DNA from: Akkermansiaceae bacterium UBA6138
Lineage (GTDB): Bacteria; Verrucomicrobiota; Verrucomicrobiia; Verrucomicrobiales; DEV007
Direction: 5' to 3'
NCBI GenBank assembly: GCA_002422425.1
Contig: DIVG01000027.1
Coordinates: 1 to 40,162, forward strand
DNA: 40,162 nucleotides
Shown piece by piece: positions 34,073 to 40,162 of this stretch. Every line of letters begins with the position of its first letter. Position 1 is the first letter of the stretch. The notes beneath the pieces were generated by a model. The model was not told where the DNA came from. It searched no databases and saw nothing but the letters and a program-made list of their open reading frames with translations. The translations under genes were made by a program, and so were the position numbers.

Positions 34073-34462
34073 ATGAGCGAATCCTTCTCAGCCACCGGCC
34101 GTCGCAAGACCGCCTCCGCCCGCGTCACCCTCGTTCCGGGGTCAGGTCAGATCACGATCAACAAGCGTGCCTTCGACGACTACTTCGGTACTCTTTCTCT
34201 CCAGAACAAGGTTCTCCATCCCTTTCAGGCGGCCAATGCGACCAATCAGTTTGATGTCACCATCAGTGCTGCCGGTGGCGGGGTGAGCGGCCAGATCGGT
34301 GCCATCCAGCTCGGGATCGCCCGTGCCCTTCTCAAGACCAACCCCGATCTCCGCGATGCCCTCCGCGAAGACGATCTTCTTACACGCGATCCCCGCAAGA
34401 AAGAGCGCAAAAAGCCCGGTCAGCCCAAGGCACGGAAACGCTTCCAGTTCTCGAAGCGCTAA
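34073..34462 (+). CDS. rpsI: 30S ribosomal protein S9
   Basis: A 129-aa S9 protein of the small-subunit head. It starts SATGRRKTASARVTLVPGSG, has INKRAFDDYF, SGQIGAIQLGIARALL and a DLRDALREDDLLTRDPRKKERKK block, and ends in the invariant SKR tail that reaches the P-site tRNA. Length and order are standard. It is the second gene of rplM-rpsI, 24 nt after L13, and is followed 25 nt later by a strong intrinsic terminator. Confidence 0.98.
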   Translation: MSESFSATGRRKTASARVTLVPGSGQITINKRAFDDYFGTLSLQNKVLHPFQAANATNQFDVTISAAGGGVSGQIGAIQLGIARALLKTNPDLRDALREDDLLTRDPRKKERKKPGQPKARKRFQFSKR

Positions 34463-34487
34463 TCTTCCGTTCGCGACAGTTTTCAAC

Positions 34488-34524
34488 CGAAAAGGGCCGT
34501 GGTTTTCACCACGGCCCTTTTTCG
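34488..34524 (+). terminator. Terminator of the rplM-rpsI operon
   Basis: Perfect 12-bp arms AAAGGGCCGTGG (34491-34502) and CCACGGCCCTTT (34509-34520) around a 6-nt loop. The T-run is part of the right arm. It starts 26 nt after the rpsI stop. Because A-residues precede the left arm, it could also act on the opposite strand. Confidence 0.9.
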
Positions 34525-34680
34525 TCAGAAGAGCCGCCCCCTTCCTCGATATTCTTCGGGAGTGGGATGCAGGACTCCTCTGAGAAACGGGCAGAGATCT
34601 TCAACCCGGCTGCGCGGAACAACCAACAACGAAAGAACGAAGCCGGACAGGCCGGGCGGCGAGGCTTTCGACCGCTTTTT

Positions 34681-35421
34681 TCAGGGCGCTTCGGGCTCTG
34701 CCAACTCGTCAGTCTCACCCTCCAGGCGCTGACGTTTCGCCGCACGCTTATGGCCAAGGTGGCGGATGTCCTCCGCATTTGCCAGGAAAACGGCGTCTTC
34801 GGCAATATTGACCGCGTGATCCCCCACCCGCTCGAGACTGCGGACCATAAAAATGAGATGAAGGACCTGCTTCACCTGCCCGGACTCACGATCCATGAGC
34901 TTGGAGAATTCACGGATGACATGGCGATGCGCCTCATCGAGTTCCCGATCCCGCGCATAGAGAGACATCGCCAGTTCCGTGTTCCCCTCCGCGTAAGATC
35001 TCATCGCATCGCGGAAGAGGCTCAGAGCCTTCTCATACACCGGCTCAATCAGAACGACTTCGCTAATCTCGGCATGCTTGAGTAATTTCCGCGAGCGCCG
35101 GGCGATATTCTGCGCTTCGTCCGAGATGCGCTCGAGATTGTTGGCCACCTTCATCCCCGCGATGATTTCGCGCAGGTCCCCCGCCACCGGATTAAAACGC
35201 ATCAGGATTTCGAAAGAATCGGCATCGATGAGCCGCTCGAGCTGGTTCACCTCCTCCTCCTCAACGATAGCCTCATTGCAAAGCTCGGCGTTTCGGGTCA
35301 GGAGCCCCCGTATCGCATGCTCCAGGTTCTGTTCAGCCATGCTCGCCATGCGCAGAACATTTTTTCTCGCCTCGCGCAACGAACTCTCAAAACTACCGAG
35401 AATGTGGACCGAATCTGTCAT
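34681..35421 (-). CDS. phoU: Phosphate signalling protein PhoU
   Basis: A 246-aa all-helical protein with two PhoU repeats, at about 15-105 and 120-210. Metal-binding E/D-x-x-x-D motifs are seen in LERISDEAQNIARRSR near 96-111 and LERVGDHAVNIAEDAVFL near 196-213. It modulates PhoR and the Pst phosphate transporter. The C-terminal tail is basic then acidic (HKRAAKRQRLEGETDELAEPEAP), which is longer than usual. No pst, phoB or phoR gene is in the window, so it stands alone here. A direct repeat upstream (35464-35479) could be a PhoB-type site. Confidence 0.95.
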   Translation of the reverse strand: MTDSVHILGSFESSLREARKNVLRMASMAEQNLEHAIRGLLTRNAELCNEAIVEEEEVNQLERLIDADSFEILMRFNPVAGDLREIIAGMKVANNLERISDEAQNIARRSRKLLKHAEISEVVLIEPVYEKALSLFRDAMRSYAEGNTELAMSLYARDRELDEAHRHVIREFSKLMDRESGQVKQVLHLIFMVRSLERVGDHAVNIAEDAVFLANAEDIRHLGHKRAAKRQRLEGETDELAEPEAP

Positions 35422-35463
35422 GATGGAATCTAAGCTATTTTCAAAAAATTACAAAGTTTGCCG

Positions 35464-35479
35464 CTTAACGGAACTTAAC
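35464..35479. promoter_or_regulatory. CTTAAC direct repeat upstream of phoU, possible Pho box
   Basis: CTTAAC at 35464-35469 and again at 35474-35479, a 10-nt period, 43-58 nt upstream of the phoU start. PhoB/PhoP sites are direct repeats of 6-7 nt at about 11-nt period, so this is similar but not exact. Function is inferred from position. Confidence 0.35.
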
Positions 35480-35481
35480 AA

Positions 35482-36324
35482 TCAACTCACACCGGCCACC
35501 GCCGCTTCGGAGTTCCGCTCACTCGTCTCGTTGAGCGCGAAAGCATCCCCCGAAGGAGCAAACTCCGACTCCTCACGGGACATAAACTCCCGGAAATGGA
35601 CCAGCTCGAACTCTCCCGGCACCTTCTCCACGATCGCGGTGAGCGACTCGACCCAGTCGCCGGAATTCAGGTAATGGACCCCGTTCTCGAGGACTTTATC
35701 GGCGGGCGTATGAATGTGCCCGCAGATGATTCCGTGACAACCACGCACGACTGCCAGCTCTTTGAGCTGATCCTCATATCGATCCACAAAACTGACGGCG
35801 GATTTCACTCTCGACTTGATCGTCTTGCTCAGGGAAAAATACTCCTGACCGCGGAAGGCGCGCCAGCGGTTATACAGACGATTGACTCCGAGGAGGAGCT
35901 CGTAGGCTTTCGCCCCCGCCATCGCGACCCATCGGTGGCTCGTCGTGACCGAGTCGAACCCGTCTCCGTGAACGACAAGATACTTCCCGGCGGGCGTTTC
36001 ATGAATATACTCGTCGACGATACTCAGCCCCCCGAAGGCCACCGGGAGAAAACGATCAAGAATGTCATCGTGGTTTCCCCTCAGATAAATGACTTCGGTC
36101 CCCTGCTTCTCCACTTTTTTCAGGACCGTTCTAATAAACCTGGTGTGCACCGGGAGCCACCGCCCCCCGCTCCGCAGGGCCCACCCGTCGACGATATCTC
36201 CGTTGAGAATGAGCTTGCGGCACGTCGTCGCCTTCAGGAAAGCAATGACCTCATCTGTCTTGGAATCCCTCGTCCCGAGGTGGATATCGGAAAGAATCAC
36301 GCTGTGAAACTGATAGCTTTTCAT
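35482..36324 (-). CDS. LpxH-like metallophosphoesterase (UDP-2,3-diacylglucosamine diphosphatase family)
   Basis: A 280-aa calcineurin-like phosphoesterase. Metal motifs in order: SDIH at 12-15, LNGDIVDGW with D43, RGNHDD with N84-H85, VVHGDGFD, and CGHIHTP. The arrangement and the extra helical insert (KAYELLLGVNRLYNRWRAFRGQEYFSLSKTIKSRVKSAVSF) fit the LpxH/LpxH2 group acting on UDP-diacylglucosamine or a similar glycolipid at the inner membrane. It is longer than E. coli LpxH (240 aa) because of an acidic C-terminus. It is 24 nt downstream of the GT4 gene, so the pair may work on one glycolipid. Confidence 0.85.
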   Translation of the reverse strand: MKSYQFHSVILSDIHLGTRDSKTDEVIAFLKATTCRKLILNGDIVDGWALRSGGRWLPVHTRFIRTVLKKVEKQGTEVIYLRGNHDDILDRFLPVAFGGLSIVDEYIHETPAGKYLVVHGDGFDSVTTSHRWVAMAGAKAYELLLGVNRLYNRWRAFRGQEYFSLSKTIKSRVKSAVSFVDRYEDQLKELAVVRGCHGIICGHIHTPADKVLENGVHYLNSGDWVESLTAIVEKVPGEFELVHFREFMSREESEFAPSGDAFALNETSERNSEAAVAGVS

Positions 36325-36347
36325 GGCAGAAAGGGGGCTCCGATCAA

Positions 36348-37490
36348 TCAGTTCGTGATCGGGATCGCCGGATCACACTCAAAGGGCTCGCGCGCCGCCA
36401 GCCCGCGAAGCTGATCCTCGAACCTCTTCACCACCTTCTTCCAGCGCACCTTCCGGGCCGAAACCCTCGCCTCTTCGCGGAGCTCGCCAAGGTCGCGGCG
36501 GGCGGCCTCCAGCGCCAGATCGAGATAGGCCTGCCTGTCGTCAAAGGGGGCAATGAACCCGTTCATGCCGCTACGGATATGCTGCCTCGCGGCCGCGTAG
36601 TCGTATGCCACCACGGCGAGGCCGCTCGCCATGGCCTCGAGCGTGACATTTCCAAACGTCTCGGTCACGCTCGGGAAAATAAAAAGATCAGCCGACGCGT
36701 AAAACATCGCCAGCTCCTCCCCCCTTAACACGCCGGGATAAATGAAATCAGGATGCTCGCGCCGGAGCTCCTCCAGCTTCGGCCCGTCCCCCACCAGAAC
36801 CCCCTTGAAATCGGGGATTCGCTTCCTGATCTCCGTGAACGTCTCGATGATCAGCGGAAGGTTTTTCTCCGCCGCCATCCGCCCCACATAGAGCCCCACG
36901 ACCGCCCCCTCCCCGGCCCCCCAGCTTTGGCGAAGCGTGAGCGAACGCTTCTTCGGATGAAAGAGACGGGTATCGACCCCCTTCGGGAGCAGTTGCAGGT
37001 TTTCGAAACCCCGGGCCCCCAGCTCGTCGATGACATCGTGAGACGGGACAAAGGTGCAGACCGAGCGATTGTGGAGATGCCGCAGGTAGGACATCGTTGC
37101 CCTCTCCAGCAGGGGCATGCGGTAATGGGCGACATACTGCTGGAAATTGGTGTGAAACCCGGACGCGACCGGAATCCCGAGCGACCTCGCCGCAGAGATC
37201 GCGGACGCCCCCAGCGGCGTCTCGGTCGCGACGTAGATCACGTCGGGACAGCTGCGATCCCAGCGCGCCTGCAGCGCCTGCTTCATCGGAAACCCGAACC
37301 GCACTTCACGATAGCCCGGGAGACCGAACGACGGAACCTCGAGCCCCTCTTCATCGCAGGCAAGAACGGCGGGGCGCACCACATCGACGTCATGGCCCCG
37401 CTCCCGCAATCCGTTCACGAGTCTTTCCAGAGTGGTGGCGACCCCGTTGGCCTGGGGCGAATAGGTATCGGTGACAAAAGTAATCTTCAT
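36348..37490 (-). CDS. GT4-family glycosyltransferase (GT-B fold)
   Basis: A 380-aa glycosyltransferase. The N-terminal Rossmann domain starts MKITFVTDTYSPQANGVATTLERL, typical of GT4 mannosyl/glucosyl transferases such as MgtA/GtaB-like enzymes. Acceptor-side blocks ASGFHTNFQQYVAHY and FVPSHDVIDEL follow. The donor domain has LYVGRMAAEKNLP near 205-217 and the EX7E-type motif ETFGNVTLEAMASG near 285-298. There are no membrane segments, but such enzymes dock at the inner membrane and glycosylate lipids such as diacylglycerol. It precedes the LpxH-like gene by 23 nt in one operon. The sugar and the lipid cannot be named from sequence. Confidence 0.93.
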   Translation of the reverse strand: MKITFVTDTYSPQANGVATTLERLVNGLRERGHDVDVVRPAVLACDEEGLEVPSFGLPGYREVRFGFPMKQALQARWDRSCPDVIYVATETPLGASAISAARSLGIPVASGFHTNFQQYVAHYRMPLLERATMSYLRHLHNRSVCTFVPSHDVIDELGARGFENLQLLPKGVDTRLFHPKKRSLTLRQSWGAGEGAVVGLYVGRMAAEKNLPLIIETFTEIRKRIPDFKGVLVGDGPKLEELRREHPDFIYPGVLRGEELAMFYASADLFIFPSVTETFGNVTLEAMASGLAVVAYDYAAARQHIRSGMNGFIAPFDDRQAYLDLALEAARRDLGELREEARVSARKVRWKKVVKRFEDQLRGLAAREPFECDPAIPITN

Positions 37491-37945
37491 AACAACGCCG
37501 GTTGAGTAAAAGGGCGCTCTCTCCTGAAGATCCCGCCCCGCACAAGATGGACCGGAGCGGGCACCTTGCCGCTCGCAAAGTGTAACAGGTTTGTCACCGA
37601 AGCACCCCTTCCCCGCCGACGGACGGAAGCCTTTCCCGGAAGGAACGAAGCCGCAGCCCGGATACCTGCCAATATGCCGGACTGCGACTATTCCCCAACC
37701 CGGGAACGGGGATCACCGGCAACGCCCGGGGCTCATCCGCCGACTCTCCCGCCCCGAAGGTGGTCGCGGCGCGGCGAGGGAACGAACCGGTTCAGGTATC
37801 GAATCCCCCGTGACGCCACCGCCTCTGTTTGTGTCAAAAAAAACGAAAAACCGACCACCCCGACCGCTCTGCTCAGGCATCCCCGGGAACTATTCGGTGC
37901 CGGGAGACAGGAAAAGGAAAAATCATCGAGGGTGAAAAATCTTGA

Positions 37946-37991
37946 TCAGTTGATTTTTAATTTTATCAAATAAAGCAGGAGATTCAACTGA
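37946..37991. repeat. Inverted repeat in the AT-rich island
   Basis: Perfect 8-bp arms TCAGTTGA (37946-37953) and TCAACTGA (37984-37991), spacer 30 nt, mostly A and T. A nested TTGAT...ATCAA pair lies inside the left part (about 37950-37969). It could be a regulator site or the stem of a small RNA; no gene starts within 200 nt downstream on either strand except the distant glycosyltransferase. Confidence 0.35.
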
Positions 37992-38131
37992 ATTTTATAA
38001 ATCTTTAATCTACCGCCTGGGGCCCGACGCGGTGGTGGCGAGCGGACGACTCCCTTGCTCCATCCGGCGCCCCTGAAATCTCCCGCAAAACCGGGTCTCG
38101 AACCGTTTATACCCCGGTGTGCCGCTCAGTT

Positions 38132-38157
38132 CTCCGAAGGACGAATCACCTTCGGAG
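38132..38157. terminator. Strong hairpin downstream of gntP
   Basis: Perfect 9-bp arms CTCCGAAGG (38132-38140) and CCTTCGGAG (38149-38157), 8-nt loop. It lies about 60 nt past the gntP stop on the - strand. No T-run follows directly on the - strand; on the + strand TATTTT appears 7 nt later. It probably ends or protects a transcript. Confidence 0.4.
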
Positions 38158-38215
38158 CCCTGAGTATTTTAAAAAACTAAAACCCGGCGACACCCTTTCA
38201 AAAGGGGCCCTGCCA

Positions 38216-39682
38216 TCAAACGAGGGGTAAAAAGACGGCACCCAGGAGAATCGCAGCCAGCCCCGCGAGGGACATCAGCAGCATCATGACGCTGACCGTT
38301 TTAAATGTCTCCATCGGGGTCATTCCGGTCATGCGGCCGATTACCCAGAAACCGCTGTCGTTCGCCCATGAGATAGGCTTCGAACCGCAACCGATCGCGA
38401 GAGCGAGGTATAGGGCCGAGTAGGAAAGGTCGGTCCCGAGAGCCAGCGGAGCAACCATCCCGCCCGCCGTGATCATCGCCACAGTGGCGGACCCCTGCGC
38501 CGTCCGGATAAGAGCCGTGACGAGGTAGGCTACCGGGATCAGCATGAGCGTCTCACTCCCCGAAACAGAAGAACTGATGAGCTGGGCGATGCCGGTATCT
38601 TTCAGAACCGCGCCGAAGGCGCTTCCCGCCGCCGTGATGAGGATGATTGTGCCGCCGCTCGCGAGCGCCTCCTGCACCGCCTGCCGCGTCGACTCACCGG
38701 CCGGGGTATACCGGATTAGGAGGACCACCGCCGTCCCCGCCGATAAGAGCAGCGCGATGTTCTGGTCCCCGAGGAACTCGATTAGCGGATGGCTCACCCC
38801 CGCCATCGACAGGATCGTTTCCCCACCGATGAGAAAGACGGGAAGCGCGATCGGGATCAGCGACAACCAGAGCGGCGGTGCCGGGCACGACGCCGTCTTG
38901 TCACCCGCCGCGAGCGGCAGCGCAAGGTCCTCGCGCAGCGGAATCTCCCACCGTTTATCCGCCCAGTAGGCATAAGCGATCCCGACACAGACAGTAAAGG
39001 AACCAATGATCAACCCGCCCATCATCATGGCGCCGACCGAGACCTCATCGCCGAAGAAACCGGCCACCGTAAGGGGTCCCGGGGTCGGCGGCACGAGCGA
39101 ATGGGCCATCGTCGCTCCCGCGACGATCGTCAGCACATAGAGTAGATAATGCTTTCCCGTCTCCCTCCGCATCGCTTTCCCCAGCGGCATGAGCAGATAA
39201 AAAACCGTGTCAAAAAAGACCGGAATCCCGAGAGTAAAAGCGCTCGCGGCAAAGGCGAAAGGGGTGCCCTTGACGCCAAAGAGCCGCATCAGCGAGTCAA
39301 CAATGCGCTTCGCTCCGCCCGAATCGAGAAGGCAACGACCGATCACCGCCGCCATCGCGATGATGAGAGCGATGCGTCCGCAGCCATCCCCGAAGGCGCC
39401 CGTGAAGCGCGAGACGAACCAGCTCTCCGATTTTTTTACCGCCTCCGAATGCGCCCCCGCATAGGCCGGCGGCACCGTCCCGACCGGCATCCCGTCCCCC
39501 GTCAGCAGCGCGGCCCTCTCCTCTCCCGAGAGCGCCGAACGGTAGAGCAGGTCAGCCGGGGTCAGCGCGGCAACGGTGAGCGAAGCGACCGTCAGGGCGA
39601 TAAAAGGGTGCCACTTCAACCCGATGATGGCTATGACCACGATCAGCACTCCGACCAGCAACAATATAAGAGGACCCGCCAT
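38216..39682 (-). CDS. gntP: GntP-family gluconate/organic-acid:H+ symporter
   Basis: A 488-aa inner-membrane permease with about 12-13 hydrophobic segments. Family features include LLLVGVLIVVIAIIGLKWHPFIAL at the start, GCGRIALIIAMAAVIGRCLLDSGGA near 95-120, GIPVFFDTVFYLLMPL near 145-160, VPPTPGPLTVAGFF near 192-205, RTAQGSATVAMITAGG, and GSKPISWANDSGFWVIGRM near the C-terminus. These are the hallmark blocks of GntP carriers for gluconate or related sugar acids. The ATG at 39682 (MAGPLILLL) was chosen over 39718. An extra polar loop (about 45-90) lies between the second and third segments. It could serve hexuronate or aldonate catabolism, in line with uxaC at the far end of the window. Confidence 0.93.
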   Translation of the reverse strand: MAGPLILLLVGVLIVVIAIIGLKWHPFIALTVASLTVAALTPADLLYRSALSGEERAALLTGDGMPVGTVPPAYAGAHSEAVKKSESWFVSRFTGAFGDGCGRIALIIAMAAVIGRCLLDSGGAKRIVDSLMRLFGVKGTPFAFAASAFTLGIPVFFDTVFYLLMPLGKAMRRETGKHYLLYVLTIVAGATMAHSLVPPTPGPLTVAGFFGDEVSVGAMMMGGLIIGSFTVCVGIAYAYWADKRWEIPLREDLALPLAAGDKTASCPAPPLWLSLIPIALPVFLIGGETILSMAGVSHPLIEFLGDQNIALLLSAGTAVVLLIRYTPAGESTRQAVQEALASGGTIILITAAGSAFGAVLKDTGIAQLISSSVSGSETLMLIPVAYLVTALIRTAQGSATVAMITAGGMVAPLALGTDLSYSALYLALAIGCGSKPISWANDSGFWVIGRMTGMTPMETFKTVSVMMLLMSLAGLAAILLGAVFLPLV

Positions 39683-39692
39683 CGCAGGGGTC

Positions 39693-39974
39693 TTACAGGA
39701 ATACCCCTCCTGTGGCAATCAGGAACTGGCCGACGCAGCGTTTTGTATGGCCTGAAGTCGCGAGGTTCCCGGGAGAAAGGAGGAAGCCCAATTCCGTCTT
39801 CGCCAACCAGAACCCCCTCGTCAGCGTCACCCGGTGCTGCGTTTCATCATCGTCACGCCCCTTTTCGTCGGAAGGACTCCCCATCAGAAACTCGCCGGGC
39901 GGGCACCACACCATTGCTATTCCCCCTATCGTCCTCACCTCCCCCGACCGCTTCGCGCCACGACCGGGCCTCAC
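39693..39974 (-). pseudogene. Truncated formylglycine-generating-enzyme (SUMF1)-like remnant
   Basis: Residues about 15-62 of this 93-aa frame match the N-terminal part of FGE-sulfatase domains: GGIAMVWCPPGEFLMGSPS, then DEKGRDDDETQHRVTLT and RGFWLAKTE. Normally about 200 more residues follow (VTQAQWEAVMG...), but here the frame turns into unrelated sequence (LGFLLSPGNLATSGH...) and stops after 31 codons. The expected continuation is not seen in the other frames of the remaining sequence before gntP. So it is a 5' gene fragment left by deletion or rearrangement. The homologous part covers about 39788-39930. Its start is uncertain because the preceding 15 residues are not conserved. Confidence 0.7.
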
Positions 39975-40022
39975 TGATCCGGGAGGAGGCGAGGCTTTCC
40001 GGGAGAGTTCCCCTCCCCCGGC

Positions 40023-40162
40023 TCATTTCATCGAGGCGAAACGCGAGGCGAGGAGAGCGACGGCGGAGGTTTCGCCCTGCTTTTCCCGGGTCGAGTCGAT
40101 CCACTGCTGTTCGAGCTGGTTCTTGGTCGGCCGGTCCGTCTCGTAAAAGACGCCGAACTTTC
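40023..40162 (-). CDS. C-terminal end of a probable 2-oxoacid:ferredoxin oxidoreductase beta subunit (partial)
   Basis: The last 45 codons of a - strand gene that enters from beyond the window. The end reads KFGVFYETDRPTKNQLEQQ, then WIDSTREKQGETSAVALLA and SRFASMK, followed by TGA at 40023-40025. The GVFYExxRPTxxxL block followed by a charged helix is typical of the C-terminus of KorB-type beta subunits, which with KorA form 2-oxoglutarate:ferredoxin oxidoreductase. Only the tail is visible, so the assignment rests on one short motif. The alpha subunit would be expected just upstream, outside the window. Confidence 0.5.
   Translation of the reverse strand, partial: KFGVFYETDRPTKNQLEQQWIDSTREKQGETSAVALLASRFASMK

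Larger units (their letters stand above)
37491..38215. other. 725-bp non-coding region
   Basis: No convincing gene; open frames here are short and arginine/proline-rich. The first 430 nt are GC-rich and must hold the promoter for the - strand glycosyltransferase operon. From about 37915 to 38010 is an AT-rich island with a long inverted repeat (37946-37991). A hairpin at 38132-38157 and a short CCCTTTTGAAAGGG-type palindrome at about 38193-38208 lie just beyond the end of the - strand gntP gene. Confidence 0.65.

Noticed and set aside
37566..37973. 135-codon frame in the intergenic region before gntP
   Set aside because: Arg/Pro-rich, overlaps another similar frame, enters the AT-rich island; no ribosome-binding site or domain.
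1..40162. tRNA genes, CRISPR arrays, insertion sequences, phage genes
   Set aside because: No T-arm GGTTCGAATCC-type motifs in a foldable context, no spaced direct repeats, and no transposase or integrase signatures were found on reading both strands.

Overview
The window is about 40 kb of GC-rich bacterial chromosome carrying roughly 36 genes. No phage, insertion sequence, CRISPR array, tRNA or rRNA was seen. Gene content points to the Verrucomicrobiota (PVC superphylum): a secreted beta-propeller dehydrogenase-like protein beside a cytochrome c/PA14-like protein, a SET-domain methyltransferase, a Tat-exported sugar-isomerase-like protein, uronate isomerase, several ECF-type sigma factors, and few strong Shine-Dalgarno sites. 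The phylum is an inference from gene types; no marker gene was placed on a tree.

Layout. 0-7 kb (+ strand): miaB, a small membrane protein, uxaC coupled to a FAD oxidoreductase, an aldo/keto reductase, and a PHP-type histidinol phosphatase. 6.8-8.4 kb (- strand): a tightly overlapped three-gene cassette of a 73-aa anti-sigma-like protein, a GAF protein and a cytoplasmic subtilase. 8.4-9.0 kb: a non-coding stretch with two opposed terminator-like hairpins and paired ends, a candidate small RNA. 9-14.3 kb (+): smc, a DsbD-alpha-like exported protein and a SET methyltransferase in one compact operon. 14.3-18.5 kb: a LysM protein (-), then a secreted cytochrome c protein and a secreted propeller protein (+).

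18.5-21 kb (- strand): RluA-family pseudouridine synthase, an ECF-like sigma factor with a promoter almost on its start codon, and an orphan LolD-like ATPase. 21-25.4 kb (+): a membrane glycosyltransferase with a long basic tail, two conserved proteins of unknown function, and a phospholipid-methyltransferase-like enzyme. 25.4-29.3 kb: a Tat-exported isomerase-like protein (-), then an exported thioredoxin-like protein and an envelope-stress-like set: ECF sigma factor, single-span membrane protein (probable anti-sigma factor), and a PDZ protein whose protease part has lost its catalytic residues (+).

29.3-33.4 kb (- strand): recR, a membrane cyclase homologue with altered metal-binding residues, a pyruvyl-transferase-like protein, and a small exported protein. 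33.5-34.5 kb (+): rplM-rpsI with a clear promoter and terminator. 34.7-37.5 kb (-): phoU, an LpxH-like phosphoesterase and a GT4 glycosyltransferase. 37.5-38.2 kb is non-coding with an AT-rich island. The window ends on the - strand with a GntP-family permease, a truncated formylglycine-generating-enzyme-like remnant, and the C-terminal end of what looks like a 2-oxoacid:ferredoxin oxidoreductase beta subunit.

Most genes are housekeeping or metabolic. The least explained parts are the GAF/subtilase cassette, the 8.6-8.8 kb RNA candidate, the SMC-SET operon, the 23.3-25.4 kb unknown gene pair, and the two catalytically altered signalling proteins (pseudo-cyclase and pseudo-protease).
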